Notes: generated by a model from the sequence alone, not told the origin. A stretch of 18,235 nucleotides of DNA from JBQCHF01 sp051953655 (GCA_051953655.1 JBQCIO010000305.1:1-18235); one strand, 5' to 3'. Counted from the first letter of the stretch, positions 6,719 through 13,148 are shown. Made by a program: numbers and translations.

Positions 6719-7582
6719 GTGAGCGGGCCCGGCACGACACCGAGCGGTGCCGTCCGCGTGCCCAGCGCCAAGGTCGGCCTGTCCACGGCCTCCTGCTACC
6801 CGGAGTCCTGCACGACCTCCTTCGAGATGGCCGCCCGCCTCGGCTACGACGGCGTCGAGGTGATGGTCTGGACCGACCCGGTGAGCCAGGACCCCGACGC
6901 CCTGCGTGCGCTCTCGGACCACTACGGCATCCCGGTGCTGGCCATCCACGCCCCGTGCCTGCTCATCACCCAGCGGGTCTGGACCACCGACCCGTGGACC
7001 AAGCTGCAGCGCGCCAAGGACGCCGCCGAGCGCACCGGCGCGCGCACCGTCGTCGTGCACCCGCCGTTCCGCTGGCAGCGCGACTACGCCGAGGCGTTCG
7101 TGCAGGGCCTGTCGCGCATGCGCGAGGAGACCGATGTCGTCTTCGCGGTGGAGAACATGTACCCGTGGCGGGCCGGCCTGCGGGAGGTGCGGGCCTACCG
7201 TCCCGGTTGGGACCCCACGCTCGAGGACTACGACGGCATCACCCTCGACCTGTCGCACACGTCGGTGGCGGGCAACGACCCGCTGGAGATGCTCGACCGT
7301 GCCGGCGACCGGCTGGCCCACCTGCACCTGGCCGACGGCTCCGGCTCCAACCGCGACGAGCACCTGGTGCCCGGCCGCGGGGCGCAGCCGTGCGGCGAGG
7401 TGCTCGAGCGGCTCGCCGAGCGCGGCTACGACCGGTCCGTGATCCTCGAGGTCTCCACCCGCCGGGTGTCCACCCGGGAGGAGCGCGAGGCCGACCTCGC
7501 CGAGGCGCTCGCGTTCGCCCGGCTGCACATGGCCGCGGTCGCGGAGCCGGCCGTGCCGACGGCCCCCGGGGAGCCGGCGTGA
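6719..7582 (+). CDS. sugar phosphate isomerase/epimerase-like TIM-barrel protein
   Basis: A 287-residue protein of the xylose-isomerase-like TIM-barrel superfamily (AP endonuclease 2 family), corresponding in position to Rv0498. Barrel-strand motifs are in order: KVGLSTASCYPES (18-30), YDGVEVMVW (43-51), IPVLAIHAPCLL (71-82), TVVVHPPFRWQ (110-120), VVFAVENMYPW (140-150), ITLDLSHTSVAGND (174-187), LAHLHLADGSG (199-209) and VILEVSTRR (241-249). The Glu (145), Asp/His (177/180), His (203) and Glu (244) are in places where these enzymes hold a divalent metal. The true substrate is unknown. The first ~15 residues are probably a flexible tail. The TGA overlaps the GTG of the tetR gene (GTGA), so the two are co-translated. 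Confidence 0.5.
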   Translation: MSGPGTTPSGAVRVPSAKVGLSTASCYPESCTTSFEMAARLGYDGVEVMVWTDPVSQDPDALRALSDHYGIPVLAIHAPCLLITQRVWTTDPWTKLQRAKDAAERTGARTVVVHPPFRWQRDYAEAFVQGLSRMREETDVVFAVENMYPWRAGLREVRAYRPGWDPTLEDYDGITLDLSHTSVAGNDPLEMLDRAGDRLAHLHLADGSGSNRDEHLVPGRGAQPCGEVLERLAERGYDRSVILEVSTRRVSTREEREADLAEALAFARLHMAAVAEPAVPTAPGEPA

Positions 7583-8172
7583 CCGAGGCCGCCGCCCGGC
7601 CCCGCGGGCGGCGGAGCGGCTCCTCCGACACCCGGTCGGAGATCCTCGCGGCCGCCCGGGAGGAGTTCGCCTCGCGCGGCTACGACGGCGCGTCGGTGCG
7701 CGGGATCGCCCGCGCGGCCGGGGTCGACCCCGCGCTGGTGCACCACTACTTCGGCGGCAAGGAGCAGGTCTTCGTCGCCGCGATGCAGCTCCCGCTCGAC
7801 CCCTCGCAGGTGCTGCCGAGGATCGTCGACGGCGACCCGGCGCGCCTCGGCGAGCGCCTGGCCCGGGTGTTCCTCGCCGCCTGGTCCGACCCGGCGGGAC
7901 GCGCGCCGTTCGTCGCGATGGTCGGCGCCGCGATGACCAACGAGCAGGCCGCCACCATGCTCCGCGAGTTCGTCACCCGCGCCCTGCTCGGCCGGGTGGT
8001 GGAGGCCAGCGGTGCTCCCCGAGCGGAGCTGCGCCACAGCCTGGCCGGCGCCCAGCTCGTCGGCACCGCGCTGCTGCGCTACGTCGTGCGGGTCGAGCCG
8101 TTGGCCTCGGCGTCGGAGGAGGACGTCGTCGCGGCGCTGGGGCCCGTGCTGCAGAGGTATCTGGCGGGTTGA
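7579..8172 (+). CDS. TetR/AcrR-family transcriptional regulator
   Basis: A 197-residue repressor-type protein. The N-terminal ~65 residues are a standard TetR DNA-binding domain: TRSEILAAAREEFASRGYDG, the helix-turn-helix VRGIARAAGVDPALVHHYFGG (split here by its two helices at about 40-49 and 51-58) and the KEQVFVAAM helix that leads to the ligand domain. The C-terminal part is helical and family-variable; it fits the TetR_C tail found in many actinobacterial regulators. The GTG start overlaps the TGA of the isomerase-like gene. A perfect hairpin directly after the stop probably ends the transcript. The next gene downstream on the same strand is an ABC exporter with a palindrome on its start codon, the natural candidate target, but this is inference from position. 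Confidence 0.5.
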   Translation: MTEAAARPRGRRSGSSDTRSEILAAAREEFASRGYDGASVRGIARAAGVDPALVHHYFGGKEQVFVAAMQLPLDPSQVLPRIVDGDPARLGERLARVFLAAWSDPAGRAPFVAMVGAAMTNEQAATMLREFVTRALLGRVVEASGAPRAELRHSLAGAQLVGTALLRYVVRVEPLASASEEDVVAALGPVLQRYLAG

Positions 8173-8190
8173 GGGGACGTGATCGTCCCC
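8173..8190 (+). terminator. hairpin directly after tetR
   Basis: GGGGACG (8173-8179), loop TGAT, CGTCCCC (8184-8190): a perfect 7-bp stem starting at the base after the stop codon. There is no following T-run, as is usual in high-GC actinobacteria. Confidence 0.5.
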
Positions 8191-8225
8191 GCTGGCTCGC
8201 GGTCCTGCTCGGGGCACGTTCCTGG

Positions 8226-8309
8226 AAGGCGCTGTTGACGGGGGCCGGGCGGGGGCAGGTCCCGGGGCCCCCTTGCGATCCTGCTCTGGCTCAAAGGCGC
8301 TGTTGACGG
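8226..8309 (+). repeat. direct repeats of AAGGCGCTGTTGACGG
   Basis: Identical 16-mers at 8226-8241 and 8294-8309. Each is preceded at a similar distance by a GCGGTCCTGCTC (8199-8210) or GCGATCCTGCTC (8275-8286) word, so a unit of about 35-43 bases is duplicated. A related inverted copy is at 8551-8572 (CCGTCAACAGCCGCCTTT on plus), and a 14-of-15 match to its core occurs far away at 12269-12283, after proC. Confidence 0.5.
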
Positions 8310-8381
8310 AGGAGCTGGGCGCGGAATGCGTTCTGCGGCCGGCTGCGGTCGCGCGGTGCCTCGAGTGGAGCGTTGTTGGGC

Positions 8382-8397
8382 GACACGCCGGCGTGTC
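8382..8397. promoter_or_regulatory. 16-bp perfect palindrome GACACGCC/GGCGTGTC
   Basis: GACACGCC (8382-8389) is followed without spacer by its reverse complement GGCGTGTC (8390-8397). The same half-site recurs at 8665-8672 and 8689-8696 as a spaced inverted pair. It could be a regulator site; nothing in the sequence says which protein binds. Confidence 0.5.
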
Positions 8398-8550
8398 CTG
8401 CATCAGCCTTCCACCCGATCTTCCCGGGGCCTCCTGCCTGCAAGATGTGACCCTGTTGCGGCGTTTCTCGGCCTGTCGCGACCACGACGTCGCACTTTGA
8501 CGGACCGCGACGTCAGCCGGCCGCTCGACGCGCCCCGCGCCCGGCTCCCG

Positions 8551-8572
8551 CCGTCAACAGCCGCCTTTCACC
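8551..8572 (-). repeat. inverted copy of the GGCGCTGTTGACGG repeat
   Basis: On the minus strand it reads GGTGAAAGGCGGCTGTTGACGG, which differs from the copies at 8226 and 8294 mainly by one extra G. Confidence 0.5.
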
Positions 8573-8663
8573 CCGTGGTCCACGCGACTGGCGAGACCAG
8601 GACGGCCCGCCGGCCTCCCTGCCCCCCCTGGAGCGTTGTGCGCAGGCGCTCCCGGGCGCTTCG

Positions 8664-8697
8664 CGGCGTGTCCCGGGCCCACGGCTCCGACACGCCG
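8664..8697. repeat. 9-bp inverted repeat, CGGCGTGTC / GACACGCCG
   Basis: Arms at 8664-8672 and 8689-8697, 16-base spacer, using the same GACACGCC word as the palindrome at 8382-8397. It lies about 45 bases before the predicted -35 of the ABC exporter. Confidence 0.5.
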
Positions 8698-8740
8698 TAG
8701 AGCGCCTGTGCACATCGGTCAGACCCCGGCCCTGAGCCTC

Positions 8741-8769
8741 TTGACCGCACCCCCGCCCGGGTGTTCATT
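8741..8769 (+). promoter_or_regulatory. predicted promoter of the ABC exporter
   Basis: TTGACC (8741-8746), 17 bases, TTCATT (8764-8769), 6 bases, ATG at 8776. The -35 is a close match to TTGACA; the -10 is weaker but its spacing to the start fits a leaderless transcript. Confidence 0.5.
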
Positions 8770-8784
8770 CATCACATGATGAAT
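8767..8784. promoter_or_regulatory. 18-bp palindromic operator candidate over the exporter start codon
   Basis: ATTCATCA (8767-8774), spacer CA, TGATGAAT (8777-8784): perfect 8-bp arms. It overlaps the -10, the predicted transcription start and the ATG at 8776, and is A/T-rich in a very GC-rich setting. A repressor bound here would block the promoter; the TetR protein encoded 600 bases upstream is the obvious candidate, unproven. Confidence 0.5.
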
Positions 8785-9522
8785 TCCGAGCCCGCCGTCC
8801 GGGTCCGCGGGCTGCGCGTGGTGCGCGGGGGTCGCGAGGTGCTGCCGGGGATCGACCTCGACGTCGCGCGCGGGACGGTGACCGGGCTGCTGGGCCCGAG
8901 CGGGTGCGGCAAGACCACGCTGATGCGGGCCGTCGTCGGCGTGCAGGTGGTCGCCGGCGGGCGCGTGGAGGTGCTGGGCCGCCCGGCCGGCAGCCCGGAG
9001 CTGCGCCGGCGGGTCGGCTACGTGACCCAGGCGCCGTCGGTCTACGGCGACCTCACGGTGGTCGAGAACCTGCGCTACTTCGCCACCGTGCTCGGGGCGC
9101 CGGCCGCCGACGTCGACCGCGTCCTCGACGCCGTCGATCTGCGCGAGCACGCCGTCGCCCGCGTGGACCGGCTCTCCGGCGGGCAGCGCAGCCGGGCCAG
9201 CCTGGCGGTGGCGCTGCTCGACGACCCCGAGCTCCTGGTCCTGGACGAGCCGACCGTGGGGCTGGACCCGGTGCTGCGCCGGGACCTGTGGGCCCTCTTC
9301 GCCCGGCTGGCGCAGGCCGGCACCACGCTGCTGGTGTCCAGCCACGTCATGGACGAGGCCGAGCGGTGCGGGCGGCTCCTGCTCATGCGCGAGGGCCGGA
9401 TCCTCGCCCACGACACCCCCGACGCGGTGCGCGCGGCCAGTGGCGCCGCCACCGTCGAGGAGGCCTTCCTGGCCCTCGTCGAAGGGCACGCCGCGGCCGC
9501 CGCCGGAGGGGGTGCCCGGTGA
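8776..9522 (+). CDS. ABC-2 type exporter, ATP-binding protein
   Basis: About 248 residues, the size of a single ABC ATPase domain. All motifs are present: Walker A GPSGCGKTT (40-48), Q-loop VTQAPSVYGDLTVVENL (83-99), signature LSGGQ (133-137), Walker B LLVLDEPT (153-160), D-loop GLDP and the H-loop SSHVMDEAERC (188-198). The ENLRYFATVLG stretch is typical of the ABC-2/DrrA-type drug, lipid or polysaccharide exporters. The frame is open from a GTG at 8761, but I use the ATG at 8776 because it stands 6 bases after the -10; an ATG follows at 8779. The TGA overlaps the GTG of the permease gene. The exported substrate cannot be inferred. Regulation by the neighbouring TetR protein is likely from the operator-like palindrome. 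Confidence 0.5.
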   Translation: MMNSEPAVRVRGLRVVRGGREVLPGIDLDVARGTVTGLLGPSGCGKTTLMRAVVGVQVVAGGRVEVLGRPAGSPELRRRVGYVTQAPSVYGDLTVVENLRYFATVLGAPAADVDRVLDAVDLREHAVARVDRLSGGQRSRASLAVALLDDPELLVLDEPTVGLDPVLRRDLWALFARLAQAGTTLLVSSHVMDEAERCGRLLLMREGRILAHDTPDAVRAASGAATVEEAFLALVEGHAAAAAGGGAR

Positions 9523-10265
9523 GCCTCGCCGTCACCGCGTCCATCACCCTGGCGACCGGCCGCCGGGTGCTGCTCCAGGTGCGCCACGACCCGCGCACGC
9601 TCGGCCTGATGCTCGTCGTCCCGGCCGCCCTCGTCGGCGTGCTCGCCTGGATCTACGCCGACCGGGCCGCCCTCTTCGACCGGGTGGGCGCCGACCTGCT
9701 CGGCGTCTTCCCGCTCGTGGTCATGTTCCTGGTCACCAGCGTCGCCACCCTGCGCGAGCGCACCACCGGCACCCTCGAGCGCCTCATGACCATGCCGTTG
9801 GCCCGTGCCGACTTCGTGCTCGGCTACGCCCTCGCCTTCGGGGCGCTGGCGGTGGTGCAGGCCCTCGTCGTCAGCCTGCTCGCGCTCGGTCCGTACGGCC
9901 TCGACGTCGCCGGGCCGGTGTGGGCGGTGCTGCTGGTGGCCGTGCTCGACGCGCTGCTGGGCACCGCGCTCGGGCTGTGCGTCAGCGCCTTCGCCAGCAC
10001 CGAGTTCCAGGCGGTGCAGTTCATGCCCGCGGTCGTCTTCCCGCAGCTGCTGGTCTGCGGGCTGCTGGTGCCCACCGACCAGATGCCGGCGGCGCTGTCG
10101 GCGGTGGCGCACGTCCTCCCGATGACCTACGCCGTCGACGCCATGACCCGCCTGTCGCAGGGCGGGGTCAGCGGCCGGGTGGTCGTGGACCTCGTCGTGC
10201 TGGCGGGCTTCGTGGTGGCCGCGCTGGTCGCCGGCGCGGCCACCCTGCGCCGGCGCACGCCGTGA
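9519..10265 (+). CDS. ABC-2 type exporter, permease
   Basis: About 248 residues, an integral membrane protein with about six hydrophobic segments: LGLMLVVPAALVGVLAWIYA (28-47), LLGVFPLVVMFLVTSVATL (about 61-79), FVLGYALAFGALAVVQALVV (about 101-120), VWAVLLVAVLDALLGTALGL, FMPAVVFPQLLVCGLLVP and a last VVVDLVVLAGFVVAALVAGA. The RERTTGTLERLMTMPLARADF segment between the second and third is the standard ABC-2 cytoplasmic loop, and the LPMTYAVDAMTRL segment near the end is also family-typical. The GTG start overlaps the ATPase stop (GTGA) and has a GGAGGGGG Shine-Dalgarno about 8 bases before it. It forms the membrane channel that works with the preceding ATPase, presumably as a 2+2 complex. Confidence 0.5.
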   Translation: MSLAVTASITLATGRRVLLQVRHDPRTLGLMLVVPAALVGVLAWIYADRAALFDRVGADLLGVFPLVVMFLVTSVATLRERTTGTLERLMTMPLARADFVLGYALAFGALAVVQALVVSLLALGPYGLDVAGPVWAVLLVAVLDALLGTALGLCVSAFASTEFQAVQFMPAVVFPQLLVCGLLVPTDQMPAALSAVAHVLPMTYAVDAMTRLSQGGVSGRVVVDLVVLAGFVVAALVAGAATLRRRTP

Positions 10266-10305
10266 GGAGCACGTCCGCGCGAGCAGTCCGGCATCTGGCC
10301 CCGAC

Positions 10306-10334
10306 CTGACGGGTGCAGGGCACACCTCTAGGGT
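10306..10334 (+). promoter_or_regulatory. predicted promoter of proline dehydrogenase
   Basis: CTGACG (10306-10311), 17 bases, TAGGGT (10329-10334), giving a transcription start near 10341 and a leader of about 42 bases with its Shine-Dalgarno AAGGAG at 10370-10375. Confidence 0.5.
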
Positions 10335-10345
10335 GCTATAGCACC
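10332..10345. promoter_or_regulatory. 14-bp perfect palindrome, operator candidate for proline dehydrogenase
   Basis: GGTGCTA (10332-10338) followed directly by TAGCACC (10339-10345). It overlaps the 3' half of the -10 and the predicted transcription start, the position of a repressor site. The regulator is not visible nearby. Confidence 0.5.
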
Positions 10346-10382
10346 GGACGACGGGGTCCGGCCGCTCGGAAGGAGTCCCGCT

Positions 10383-11312
10383 GTGATCCGCTCGGCCCTG
10401 CTCGCTGCCGCCCGCAGCAGCCGGCTCAAGGACCTGTCCACCTCGCTGCCCGTCTCGAGCGGCATCGTGTCCCGCTTCGTGGCCGGAGAGCGCCTCGACG
10501 ACGCCGTCGCCGTGGTCCGCGAGCTCACCTCGGCCGGGCTGCAGGTCTCGCTGGACCACCTGGGCGAGGACACCCTCGACGCCGCCCAGGCCGCCGCCAC
10601 CCGCGACGCCTACCTCGACCTGCTCAAGCGCCTCGACGTCGAGGGCCTGGCCAAGGGTGCCGACGTCTCGGTGAAGCTCAGCGCGGTGGGCCAGGCACTC
10701 CCCGGCGACGGGGAGAAGGTCGCCACCGAGAACGCCCACGCGGTCTGCGCCGCGGCCAAGGCGGTCGGGGCCACGGTCACCCTGGACATGGAGGACCACA
10801 CCACCACCGACTCCACCCTCTCGGTGCTGCGTACGCTGCGCGAGGACTTCCCGACCACCGGCGCCGTGCTGCAGGCCTACCTGCACCGCACCGAGGCGGA
10901 CTGCCGGGACCTGGCCACCGAGGGCTCGCGGGTGCGGCTGTGCAAGGGCGCCTACGCCGAGCCGGCCTCGGTCGCCTTCCAGAGCCGGGACGAGGTGGAC
11001 CGCTCCTACGTGCGCTGCCTCAAGGTCCTCATGGCCGGCAAGGGCTACCCGATGATCGCCTCGCACGACCCCCGGCTCATCGACGTCGCCGGCGCGCTCG
11101 CGCTGCGCAGCAAGCGCGAGCAGGGCACCTACGAGTACCAGATGCTGCACGGTATCCGCCCGGACGAGCAGCGGCGGCTGGCCGCGGCGGGCGAGACGAT
11201 GCGCGTCTACGTCCCCTACGGCGGCGACTGGTACGGCTACTTCATGCGCCGGCTGGCGGAGCGGCCGGCCAACGTGGCCTTCTTCCTGCGGTCGCTGGCC
11301 ACCAAGAACTGA
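10383..11312 (+). CDS. proline dehydrogenase (monofunctional)
   Basis: A 309-residue FAD enzyme that oxidises L-proline to pyrroline-5-carboxylate and passes electrons to the membrane quinone pool. The TIM-barrel motifs are in order: DVSVKLSAVG (94-103), VTLDMEDHTTTDSTL (132-146), GAVLQAYLHRTEAD (160-173), VRLCKGAYAEP (184-194), YPMIASHDPRLI (222-233), YEYQMLHGIR (250-259), and the C-terminal YVPYGGDWYGYFMRRLAERP (276-295), whose arginine pair (289-290) binds the proline carboxylate. No P5C dehydrogenase domain is attached and none is encoded next door. The GTG start has a good AAGGAG 7 bases upstream. The gene next to it is proC, which runs the opposite chemistry. A palindrome covers the promoter. 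Confidence 0.5.
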   Translation: MIRSALLAAARSSRLKDLSTSLPVSSGIVSRFVAGERLDDAVAVVRELTSAGLQVSLDHLGEDTLDAAQAAATRDAYLDLLKRLDVEGLAKGADVSVKLSAVGQALPGDGEKVATENAHAVCAAAKAVGATVTLDMEDHTTTDSTLSVLRTLREDFPTTGAVLQAYLHRTEADCRDLATEGSRVRLCKGAYAEPASVAFQSRDEVDRSYVRCLKVLMAGKGYPMIASHDPRLIDVAGALALRSKREQGTYEYQMLHGIRPDEQRRLAAAGETMRVYVPYGGDWYGYFMRRLAERPANVAFFLRSLATKN

Positions 11313-11337
11313 GGCGCCGGCTAGGAAGCCTGCTGTC

Positions 11338-11343
11338 TACGAT
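11338..11343 (+). promoter_or_regulatory. possible -10 element of proC
   Basis: TACGAT about 64 bases before the proC ATG, giving a transcription start near 11350. The -35 is not clear. Read-through from proline dehydrogenase (95-base gap) is also possible. Confidence 0.5.
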
Positions 11344-11406
11344 GCGGCGTCGGACAGCGGTCGAGACGACGACCGCCGCAGCCGAGGTCGACGAGAGGTG
11401 CGCACG

Positions 11407-12216
11407 ATGAGCCAGCGGGTCGCGGTGCTCGGCGGCGGGAAGCTCGGGGAGGCCCTGCTCTCGGGGCTGCTGCGGGCCGGTCGCGCCACCTCCGACGTCG
11501 TCGTCTCCGAGCGCTCCCCCGAGCGGGGTGCGGAGCTGGGGGAGAAGTACGGCGTCGACGTCCTCGACGTCGCCGCCGCGGCCGCCCGGGTCGACGTCGT
11601 GGTGCTGGCGGTCAAGCCGCAGGACATGGCCACGCTGCTCGAGCAGCTCGCCCCCGCCCTCCCGTCCGGCGCGCTGGTGGTCTCGGTGGCCGCGGGCATC
11701 ACCACGGCCTTCCTGGAGGAGCGGCTGCCGGTCGGCACCGCGGTGGTCCGGGTCATGCCCAACACCCCGGTGCTCGTCGACCAGGCCATGACGGCCATCT
11801 GCGGCGGCACCCACGCCGACCCCGCGCACCTCGACGCCGTCGAGGAGATGTTCCGCTCGGTCGGCCGCACCCTGCGGGTGCCCGAGTCCCAGCTCGACGC
11901 CGTCACCGCGCTCTCCGGCAGCGGCCCGGCCTACTTCTTCTACCTGGTCGAGGCGATGACCGACGCCGGCATCCTGCTCGGCCTGCCGCGCCAGGTCGCC
12001 CACGACCTCATCGTGCAGACCGCCATCGGCTCGGCGATCATGCTCCGCGACTCCGGCGAGCACCCGGTCACCCTGCGCGAGGCCGTCATGTCCCCGGCCG
12101 GCACCACCATCGCCGCTATCCGCACGATGGAGGACCACGGCGTCCGCGCCGCCATGCTCGCCGCCCTGGAGGCCGCCCGGGACCGGTCGCGGGAGCTGGC
12201 TAGCGGGAACGGGTGA
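11407..12216 (+). CDS. proC: pyrroline-5-carboxylate reductase
   Basis: A 269-residue enzyme of normal length that reduces P5C to L-proline with NAD(P)H, the last step of proline synthesis. The N-terminal Rossmann fold has RVAVLGGGKLGEALLSGLL (4-22), the middle holds VVVLAVKPQDM (64-74) and RVMPNTPVLVDQAMTA (115-130), and the C-terminal dimer domain has TALSGSGPAYFFYLVEAM (167-184) and the family signature MSPAGTTIAAI (228-238). The ATG at 11407 has GAGAGG 7 bases before it; a GTG at 11398 opens the same frame but overlaps that Shine-Dalgarno. In M. tuberculosis the gene (Rv0500) is directly before the HTH and bS22 genes; here four kilobases with other genes separate them. Confidence 0.5.
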   Translation: MSQRVAVLGGGKLGEALLSGLLRAGRATSDVVVSERSPERGAELGEKYGVDVLDVAAAAARVDVVVLAVKPQDMATLLEQLAPALPSGALVVSVAAGITTAFLEERLPVGTAVVRVMPNTPVLVDQAMTAICGGTHADPAHLDAVEEMFRSVGRTLRVPESQLDAVTALSGSGPAYFFYLVEAMTDAGILLGLPRQVAHDLIVQTAIGSAIMLRDSGEHPVTLREAVMSPAGTTIAAIRTMEDHGVRAAMLAALEAARDRSRELASGNG

Positions 12217-12238
12217 GGGGGCTCTCGGCTCTCCCTCA
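12214..12238 (+). terminator. hairpin at the proC stop codon
   Basis: TGAGGG (12214-12219, containing the stop) pairs with CCCTCA (12233-12238), extended by a G-U and a G-C pair, with a 9-base loop. No T-run follows. Confidence 0.5.
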
Positions 12239-12268
12239 TCGCGGCGGCCCCGTCGCTGCAAGGTCAAC

Positions 12269-12283
12269 GGCGCTGGTGACGGG
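12269..12283 (+). repeat. distant copy of the GGCGCTGTTGACGGG repeat core
   Basis: GGCGCTGGTGACGGG matches 14 of 15 bases with 8228-8242. Alone it is weak, but it lies in another gene-free stretch next to a large inverted repeat. Confidence 0.5.
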
Positions 12284-12342
12284 CGCGAGCCGGGCGCGGG
12301 GCTGCTCGGCGCTGCCCGCCGCCGGTCCCGCGGCCCGGTGGT

Positions 12343-12397
12343 TTGGGTGAAGGGCACCTTCTGCCAATAGGTTCGTATAAGGGTGCCCTTCACCCAA
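12343..12397. terminator. 55-bp element: 16-bp perfect inverted repeat between convergent proC and trkA
   Basis: TTGGGTGAAGGGCACC (12343-12358) is the exact reverse complement of GGTGCCCTTCACCCAA (12382-12397). Two further pairs form if G12381 is bulged. The loop of about 23 bases is A/T-rich for this genome (it contains CAATAGG and GTATAAG). It stands between two convergent genes, so a bidirectional terminator is the simplest reading; a repeated REP- or MITE-like element is the alternative. Confidence 0.5.
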
Positions 12398-12452
12398 TGC
12401 GGAGCGCTGCCCTCGTACGAGCGGACCGGCCCGACCCGAGAGGACGCCTCCC

Positions 12453-13148
12453 TCAGTCCGCCCGCCCCGCGAACCGCTCGACCTCTTCGGTCGTCCCCGC
12501 CAGCAGCAGCACGTCGCCCTGCTCGATGCGGGTGGCGACGTCGGCGTAGGCCAGCGCCTCGCCGTGGCGCTTCACCGCGACCACGGTGACGCCCCAGCGG
12601 GTGCGCAGGCCGCTCTCGGCCAGGGGCTTGTCCCACGACGACCTCGGCGCGAGCACGGTGGCGAGCACGGTGCCGTCGTCGAACTCGATGGAGTCGGCGA
12701 CCGAGCCGGTGAGCAGGTGCGCGACCCGCTGGCCGGCGTCGCGCTCGGGGAAGACGACGTGGTGGGCGCCGACCCGCTCGAGGATCCGGCCGTGGGCCTC
12801 GGTGACGGCCTTGGCCCAGATGGAGCGGATCCCCAGGTCCTGCAGGGCGGCCGTGGTGAGGATGGAGGACTCCATGTCCGAGCCGACGGCCACGACGGCG
12901 ACCGAGAAGTCGCCGGCGCCGATCTGGGCCAGCGCGTCGGCGTCGGTGGCCTCGGCCTGGACCACGTGGGTGAGCCGCCCGGCCCACTGCTGCACCAGCT
13001 CGGAGCGCTTCTCCACGGCGAGCACGTCGGCGCCGGCCCGCTCCAGCGACTCGGCCAGCGCGCTGCCGAAGCGGCCCAGGCCGATCACCAGCACGCCGCC
13101 TTGAACGCCTCCGACGTCTCCGCCGTCGAGGTGCCCGTCCCTCACCAC
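12453..13148 (-). CDS. TrkA-family potassium uptake regulatory subunit
   Basis: About 231 residues, the size of single-unit TrkA/KtrA gating proteins. The N-terminal RCK Rossmann domain begins GGVLVIGLGRFGSALAES with the GxGxxG nucleotide site (about 17-33), followed by ADVLAVEKRSELVQ with the acidic residue that ends the second strand, ATDADALAQIG, VVAVGSDMESSILTTAAL and IWAKAVTEAHGRIL. The C-terminal TrkA_C part follows from about residue 150 (SIEFDDGTVLATVLA, then GVTVVAVKRHGEALAY and GDVLLLAGTTEEVERF). The subunit sits on the cytoplasmic side of TrkH and gates it with NAD(H), ATP/ADP or c-di-AMP. The start is one of two adjacent GTG codons (13148 or 13145), with GGAGG 6 or 9 bases before them; I use the first. 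It lies 17 bases after the trkH stop in the same operon. Confidence 0.5.
   Translation of the reverse strand: MVRDGHLDGGDVGGVQGGVLVIGLGRFGSALAESLERAGADVLAVEKRSELVQQWAGRLTHVVQAEATDADALAQIGAGDFSVAVVAVGSDMESSILTTAALQDLGIRSIWAKAVTEAHGRILERVGAHHVVFPERDAGQRVAHLLTGSVADSIEFDDGTVLATVLAPRSSWDKPLAESGLRTRWGVTVVAVKRHGEALAYADVATRIEQGDVLLLAGTTEEVERFAGRAD

Larger units (their letters stand above)
8191..8760. other. 570-base gene-free region with short repeats
   Basis: I see no convincing gene on either strand; the longest open frame (plus strand 8326-8700, 124 codons) has an Arg/Pro/Ser-rich composition like other shadow frames and no motif. The base composition is slightly less GC-rich than the flanking genes. 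The region contains a partly duplicated unit (8199-8241 and 8275-8309), three copies of an AAGGCGCTGTTGACGG-type word, two copies of TGGAGCGTTGT (8366-8376 and 8629-8639), a 16-bp palindrome and a 9-bp inverted repeat that share the GACACGCC word. It may be the residue of a decayed insertion or a cluster of family-specific intergenic repeats. Confidence 0.5.

Noticed and set aside
5624..7528. 634-codon open frame on the minus strand opposite the ppx-family and isomerase genes
   Set aside because: A mirror frame of two well-supported plus-strand genes; rich in His, Gly and Ala with no domain.
8326..8700. 124-codon frame in the gap between tetR and the exporter
   Set aside because: Arg/Ser/Pro-rich, no Shine-Dalgarno, contains the repeats and palindromes, no similarity I can recognise. 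Kept as non-coding, although a decayed gene cannot be ruled out.
8173..8775. CRISPR array, because of repeated words
   Set aside because: Repeats are few, of different kinds, not regularly spaced and no cas gene is present.
9075..11150. 691-codon open frame on the minus strand over the exporter and proline dehydrogenase
   Set aside because: Shadow of three certain genes; it crosses gene boundaries and has no motif.
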